Shown piece after piece: positions 60,413-64,000 of a DNA stretch of 64,000 nucleotides. Under the pieces are notes generated by a model. It had not been told where the DNA came from, searched no databases, and saw only the letters and a program-made list of their open reading frames with translations. Origin of the DNA: Halalkalicoccus sp. CG83 (GTDB lineage: Archaea > Halobacteriota > Halobacteria > Halobacteriales > Halalkalicoccaceae); NCBI RefSeq assembly GCF_037081715.1, contig NZ_JAZDDH010000001.1:2170001-2234000 (forward strand), in the 5' to 3' direction. A program made the translations under genes and the position numbers. Each line of letters opens with the position of its first letter. Position 1 is the stretch's first letter.

Positions 60413-62635
60413 ATGTCTGAGTCCCAGCAAATCATCAAGCAGGAGCAAACGCGATTCTCCAGCGACAGCCAACTCCTGTCAGAGCTGGGAGAACGTCTGA
60501 TCGCCACCCGCCACGTTGCCCTCGCCGAACTTATCAAGAACGCCTACGATGCTGACGCAACACGATGCAACATCTGGCTCGAAAACGATGACAACGAACT
60601 CGTTATCAAAGACGACGGCCACGGAATGACCGAGGCGGAATTCGAGGACTTCTGGATGACCATTGCCACCTCGAACCGGGATAGAAACCCCGAATCACGG
60701 CGATACGGCCGAGAAGTCCAGGGTTCTAAAGGTGTCGGCCGGTTCGCCGTACGGAATCTCGGACTGTTCCTCGAACTCCGGACCGTCGCTTATGACGAAG
60801 ACGCTGACGAGTACCGCCGCCTCGTCGCCAATTTCGATTGGGAAGAGTTTGAAAGCGGGACCGGACTCCAGGAAATGGAAATCCGCTACCGGATCGAGGT
60901 CGACGCAACCGCAGAAGAGGAAGGAACAACCCTCCAGATCTCCGATCTACAGGACGACTGGACCGACAAGGAACTCAAAGAAGTCTCGGACAAGGTACTT
61001 GACATCGTCTCGGCCCCGTACGAATCCTCACCCTCAGAAATTGAGGGAAGCGGCGATGAAGACCCCGGCTTCAACGTCTACTTCGCCCCGCCTGGCAAAG
61101 GCTCACCGCGAACCAGCGTGGCACAGGAGATTTACGACCGGTACGTCGCCAAGATCGAGATCAGCATCGACCACAACACGCTAACCTATGAGTATGACTA
61201 CAAGGATGGCGAGTTCCGCACCTACAAATATGAACTCGATGAGAATCTCGTCGGCGACATCGACGGCGAAATCCGGTGGATACCAAACCGGAAAGGCGTA
61301 TTAGCTGAGATGAGGACCGCCGACGGACGAAAAGCCCGTAGCTGGCTAAGAGATAACGGCGGCGTCCGCGTCGTCGACAACAACTTTCGTATGCCACCGT
61401 ATGGAGACCAAGGCAACGACTGGCTCGGTCTCTCCCAGTCGCAGGCCCGACGCGCCCGGAACTGGGAGTCACCTGTCACCAAGGCGTTGTTTCCGGAAGG
61501 TGACCGAGAAATCTCTGAAAGCCAGGCCATGCTGCAGCTGCCGCGAAAAAGCCAGCTTCTCGGCGCGGTCCAAGTCTCCAGTTACCGGTCCCAGGAAGCT
61601 GCCAGCGCGATGTTGAAAGACCGGCTTATGCCGGCGATGGACCGACAGGGATTCGTCGAGAACGACGCCTACGAACAACTCGTCGACATCACGCGGGGCA
61701 GCCTCGAAATCCTCGGGGTAATCGACCGGCTCGAACAACAAAAGCAGAAGACGGAGAAAGCCAAGGAAAAAAAGGACGAGACGAAGTCGGTGATCGATTC
61801 GACCAGGGATTACGTCCAGGAAAGCGACGATATCGAGGAATCTGCGCGGGAGGAGTTGCTCTACCAGGTTGAGGACATCGAGTCTCAGGTGGAGGAGACC
61901 CACGAAGCCCAGAAAGAGGCACGGGAAGCCGTCGAGTCGATGAACCTGCTCGGTGTCGTATCCGCGTTCATGAGTCACGAGACGACCCTGATCCTGGATT
62001 CGGCCCGAGATATGCTGGATCGTTGGAAGCAGGTCCCCTCAGAGAACCGGAGCGACGAGTTTCAGGAGCGGATCGAGCAGACAGAGCAAGCGGTCGAAGA
62101 TTTCGAAAACCATCTACGCTATGCGAAGATGTTCCTCCAGCAGATTTCGGAGGGCGAGGACTCTCAGTTCCAGCCAAAGCCGCAGGTTACCAAGATTATC
62201 GAGAACTTCGAACGGTATACCGATCAACGCAGAATCGAGGTAGAGAACGCGATTCCGTTCGGGCTGGAGACGCCCGAAGTGAACGTCGGGCTCTACACCG
62301 GCGTTCTGATCAACCTATATACTAACGCTATCAAAGCCGTCGTAGAGGACGGAATCGGGGACGATGGTCGTCATGTACGGTTCGAAGCTGAGAACACTAG
62401 TAACTGGCACAAGATTCGGGTAATCGATAACGGCGTCGGCATCTCAGAAGAGGAACGGACCCGGATCTTCGAGCCAATGTATTCAACAACTAACGTGGAA
62501 GGACCGACGAGTGTTGGCACAGGGCTCGGTCTATACATCGTGCAACAGGTAATTGAACGCGCTGGCGGCGAAATCGCCTTGGTTGAGCCACCGAACGGAT
62601 TTGAAACTGCGTTCGAGGTGAGGTTACCACGATGA
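60413..62635 (+). CDS. Double-headed GHKL protein: MORC/Hsp90-like ATPase fused to a histidine kinase
   Basis: 740-aa soluble protein with two ATP-binding domains. The N-terminal MORC/MutL/Hsp90-like domain has N-box LAELIKNAYDADA (37-49), VIKDDGHGM (64-72) and GSKGVGRFA (104-112). A middle region runs to about 430, then a coiled coil (KQKTEKAKEKKDETKS). A DHp-like SAFMSHETTLIL (about 520) holds the likely phospho-His. The C-terminal kinase ATPase has N-box LINLYTNAIKAV, DNGVGIS and GTGLGLYIV. No membrane segment or PAS domain exists. It overlaps the receiver-like gene by 4 nt. Confidence 0.88.
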   Translation: MSESQQIIKQEQTRFSSDSQLLSELGERLIATRHVALAELIKNAYDADATRCNIWLENDDNELVIKDDGHGMTEAEFEDFWMTIATSNRDRNPESRRYGREVQGSKGVGRFAVRNLGLFLELRTVAYDEDADEYRRLVANFDWEEFESGTGLQEMEIRYRIEVDATAEEEGTTLQISDLQDDWTDKELKEVSDKVLDIVSAPYESSPSEIEGSGDEDPGFNVYFAPPGKGSPRTSVAQEIYDRYVAKIEISIDHNTLTYEYDYKDGEFRTYKYELDENLVGDIDGEIRWIPNRKGVLAEMRTADGRKARSWLRDNGGVRVVDNNFRMPPYGDQGNDWLGLSQSQARRARNWESPVTKALFPEGDREISESQAMLQLPRKSQLLGAVQVSSYRSQEAASAMLKDRLMPAMDRQGFVENDAYEQLVDITRGSLEILGVIDRLEQQKQKTEKAKEKKDETKSVIDSTRDYVQESDDIEESAREELLYQVEDIESQVEETHEAQKEAREAVESMNLLGVVSAFMSHETTLILDSARDMLDRWKQVPSENRSDEFQERIEQTEQAVEDFENHLRYAKMFLQQISEGEDSQFQPKPQVTKIIENFERYTDQRRIEVENAIPFGLETPEVNVGLYTGVLINLYTNAIKAVVEDGIGDDGRHVRFEAENTSNWHKIRVIDNGVGISEEERTRIFEPMYSTTNVEGPTSVGTGLGLYIVQQVIERAGGEIALVEPPNGFETAFEVRLPR

Positions 62636-63714
62636 CAGCATTCGACGACCGGGTCCTGGTGTTTGAAGACCGAGACGATAATTACGAGGAGATCCGGGCA
62701 CCCCTCGAAAGGACATTGCCGGACGGACTGACGCTCGAACGGTTCAACCATGATATGCCGATAGAATCGAACGAAGTCCTACATGAACTAGAAGATCGGG
62801 TCAAAGACCCACATTTTCCTTTACTCATCATCCTTGACTATGATTTGACAGTGGCGTATAACCAAATCCGGCGGGAACACGTACGGCAGCTCTGTGAAGA
62901 CCACGATCTACCACTCTGTATCTACCACCGTATCAACTCCACGCCCGAGGACAGACTGCAGGTACAGGAATACGAGGAGGACCGGATCAAGATCAATCCC
63001 AGCAAGGGTGCGGAGGAGGTCGCTCGCGACGCGGCGAACATCGCCAAAGGATTTGACCAGATTAGGCACTCGTTGGCCGAAGCGCTTGGAAACGAGTCCC
63101 GGCCAGCCATACCGGAGATTCTGGATGCGCCACGCAATGTCCGTGGAAAACTGGACCAGTATTCATGGGGGAATCCCGGTGCATTGATGGGCGGTGGCCC
63201 GAACATGGACCAGGACGCTCTCATCCGCCGGTCGACCACCCATCTAGGGTACTGGATCCGCAACGAACTCCTCGAGTTCCCGGGCGCCCTGCTCAACTCG
63301 GTCGCTCTGGCTGCTTACTTGGATGTCGACCACGACGCATTACGCGAAGACCCGCAGTACCAAGAGCCGTTCAACGATGCCCTGTACAACGGCCCGTTTG
63401 CAGAGCTCGGTCGGTGGTGGTGGACGCCGAAGATCGACGAAATTCGGGCATTGCATATGACTGAAGATGATACGGAGATGCCGCTAGGTCAGGTCATCTT
63501 CGAGCGATTGAAGTTGCCAGAAATCGGGCGGGCAATCTGTCACGACGGTGAATCGGAAAACCACGGTGGCGCCCGGTATTACTGTATAATCAAAGAAGAA
63601 CCAGTGTGCGAGGAGCATTCGAAGAATCCTGAAGGATGGATCCCGATGGGTGCTACCCGTTCGCGAATTTCGCGGGATGAGCTTGCCAGACTGGAACCCT
63701 GGACGCTGAGCTAA
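62632..63714 (+). CDS. Receiver-like protein with unknown C-terminal domain
   Basis: 360-aa protein. Residues 1-150 look like a response-regulator receiver: RVLVFEDRDDNYEE (acidic pocket), LLIILDYDL near 63-71 with the candidate phospho-Asp, then CIYHRIN and RIKINPSKG, whose Lys may be the conserved one. Residues about 160-360 are a novel domain with W and C/H clusters (LGRWWWTPKID, RYYCIIKEEPVCEEHSKN). It overlaps the kinase stop (ATGA). I infer that it receives a phosphoryl group and drives the effector. It is not a HTH transcription factor. Confidence 0.8.
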   Translation: MTAFDDRVLVFEDRDDNYEEIRAPLERTLPDGLTLERFNHDMPIESNEVLHELEDRVKDPHFPLLIILDYDLTVAYNQIRREHVRQLCEDHDLPLCIYHRINSTPEDRLQVQEYEEDRIKINPSKGAEEVARDAANIAKGFDQIRHSLAEALGNESRPAIPEILDAPRNVRGKLDQYSWGNPGALMGGGPNMDQDALIRRSTTHLGYWIRNELLEFPGALLNSVALAAYLDVDHDALREDPQYQEPFNDALYNGPFAELGRWWWTPKIDEIRALHMTEDDTEMPLGQVIFERLKLPEIGRAICHDGESENHGGARYYCIIKEEPVCEEHSKNPEGWIPMGATRSRISRDELARLEPWTLS

Positions 63715-63721
63715 CCCTACA

Positions 63722-64000
63722 ATGTCTAGAGAACCCGTCAATCTGGAGAGTGAGGACTTATATCAGATTAAGCAAGCCTACGGGTCGTTCTGGGATATGT
63801 TCCAGAGTTCGCAAGGCGTGAAAGCCGAGGGGAACTCCGACGATATCCAGGTCATGTTGGATGACGGAGATGTTCGAGTCGAGATCCCGGGTTATTTCAA
63901 GATCAGTGAACTGCAGTACCGGCGGGACAGGTCTGATGACCTGTGCGATGTCTGTTTCCAGCCGGAGCTACTTATCCATGGTCGAGAATACGATGGTGGT
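63722..64000 (+). CDS. Partial gene after the receiver-like gene (cut by window end)
   Basis: 93 codons are visible, beginning MSREPVNLESEDLYQIKQAY and ending within the window without a stop. It contains a CDVC pair near residue 80 and the pattern VEIPGYFKISELQYRR. The start follows the receiver-like stop by 7 nt, so it is in the same unit. No family is recognised, and its full length is unknown. Confidence 0.7.
   Translation, partial: MSREPVNLESEDLYQIKQAYGSFWDMFQSSQGVKAEGNSDDIQVMLDDGDVRVEIPGYFKISELQYRRDRSDDLCDVCFQPELLIHGREYDGG

Noticed and set aside
50734-64000. A direct repeat of the tRNA 3' end (att site) or an integrase
   Set aside because: No second copy of the tRNA T-arm/acceptor sequence and no recombinase gene were found by eye in this window.
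1-64000. CRISPR array, rRNA operon or complete insertion sequence
   Set aside because: No regularly spaced repeats, rRNA segments or transposase genes were seen.

Overview
The window is chromosomal DNA of a halophilic archaeon (class Halobacteria). The evidence is high G+C with strong GC3 bias, very acidic proteins, leaderless genes with an A/T box about 27 nt before the ATG, Tat-type signal sequences, AglB, a haloarchaeal glycerol operon and archaeal ribosomal and KEOPS genes. The genus cannot be fixed from the sequence alone.

Region 1 (1-9.0 kb) is an N-glycosylation neighbourhood. It holds two overlapping sugar-nucleotide epimerases, a GT2-GT4 fusion glycosyltransferase, the oligosaccharyltransferase AglB, a ribbon-helix-helix regulator and a DUF368 (PopT-type) membrane protein that may recycle the lipid-phosphate carrier. 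Region 2 (9.0-17.4 kb) is glycerol catabolism: glpABC on the minus strand, divergent from glpK and a membrane gene (haloarchaeal 'glpX'), with a perfect inverted repeat at the glpK start. An Orc1/Cdc6-like ATPase follows. Region 3 (17.4-34.5 kb) is housekeeping: a sodium:solute symporter with a small membrane partner, a HAD phosphatase, CutA, HEWD, cupin, methyltransferase and thioesterase proteins, a TraB-like protein with an M50 protease, an M48 protease, PurM, an RNA ligase facing its PIN-like partner, a GYD protein, and an FAD synthase overlapping a JAMM peptidase.

Region 4 (34.5-50.5 kb) holds a RecJ-like DHH protein, a secreted lipase, the relic of a radical-SAM gene, an enoyl-CoA hydratase, a secreted beta-sandwich protein, a PhoD-like phosphatase, a lamin-tail/phospholipase-D protein, an acidic HEAT-repeat protein, a CDP-alcohol phosphatidyltransferase, a copper protein, and the translation/KEOPS cluster rps15 - DHH protein - pcc1 - rps3ae.

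Region 5 (50.66-64 kb) starts at a tRNA-Ala(GGC) gene and reads as an acquired island. It begins with a relic-like plasmid/provirus module: a large inverted repeat, three tiny overlapping GTG-start ORFs each with a strong Shine-Dalgarno, and a 544-aa protein. After an A/T-rich spacer with two hairpins comes a co-directional cluster that looks like an unclassified defence system: an N6-adenine DNA methyltransferase, an SF2 helicase with a phospholipase-D nuclease domain, a 61-aa protein, a DndD/Rad50-like zinc-hook ATPase, a 137-aa protein, a double-headed GHKL protein (MORC/Hsp90-like ATPase followed by a histidine kinase), an overlapping receiver-like protein with a novel C-terminal region, and a further gene cut by the window end. 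I infer modification, ATP-driven restriction and a soluble phosphorelay-like sensor acting as one system. No CRISPR array, insertion sequence or integrase was found.
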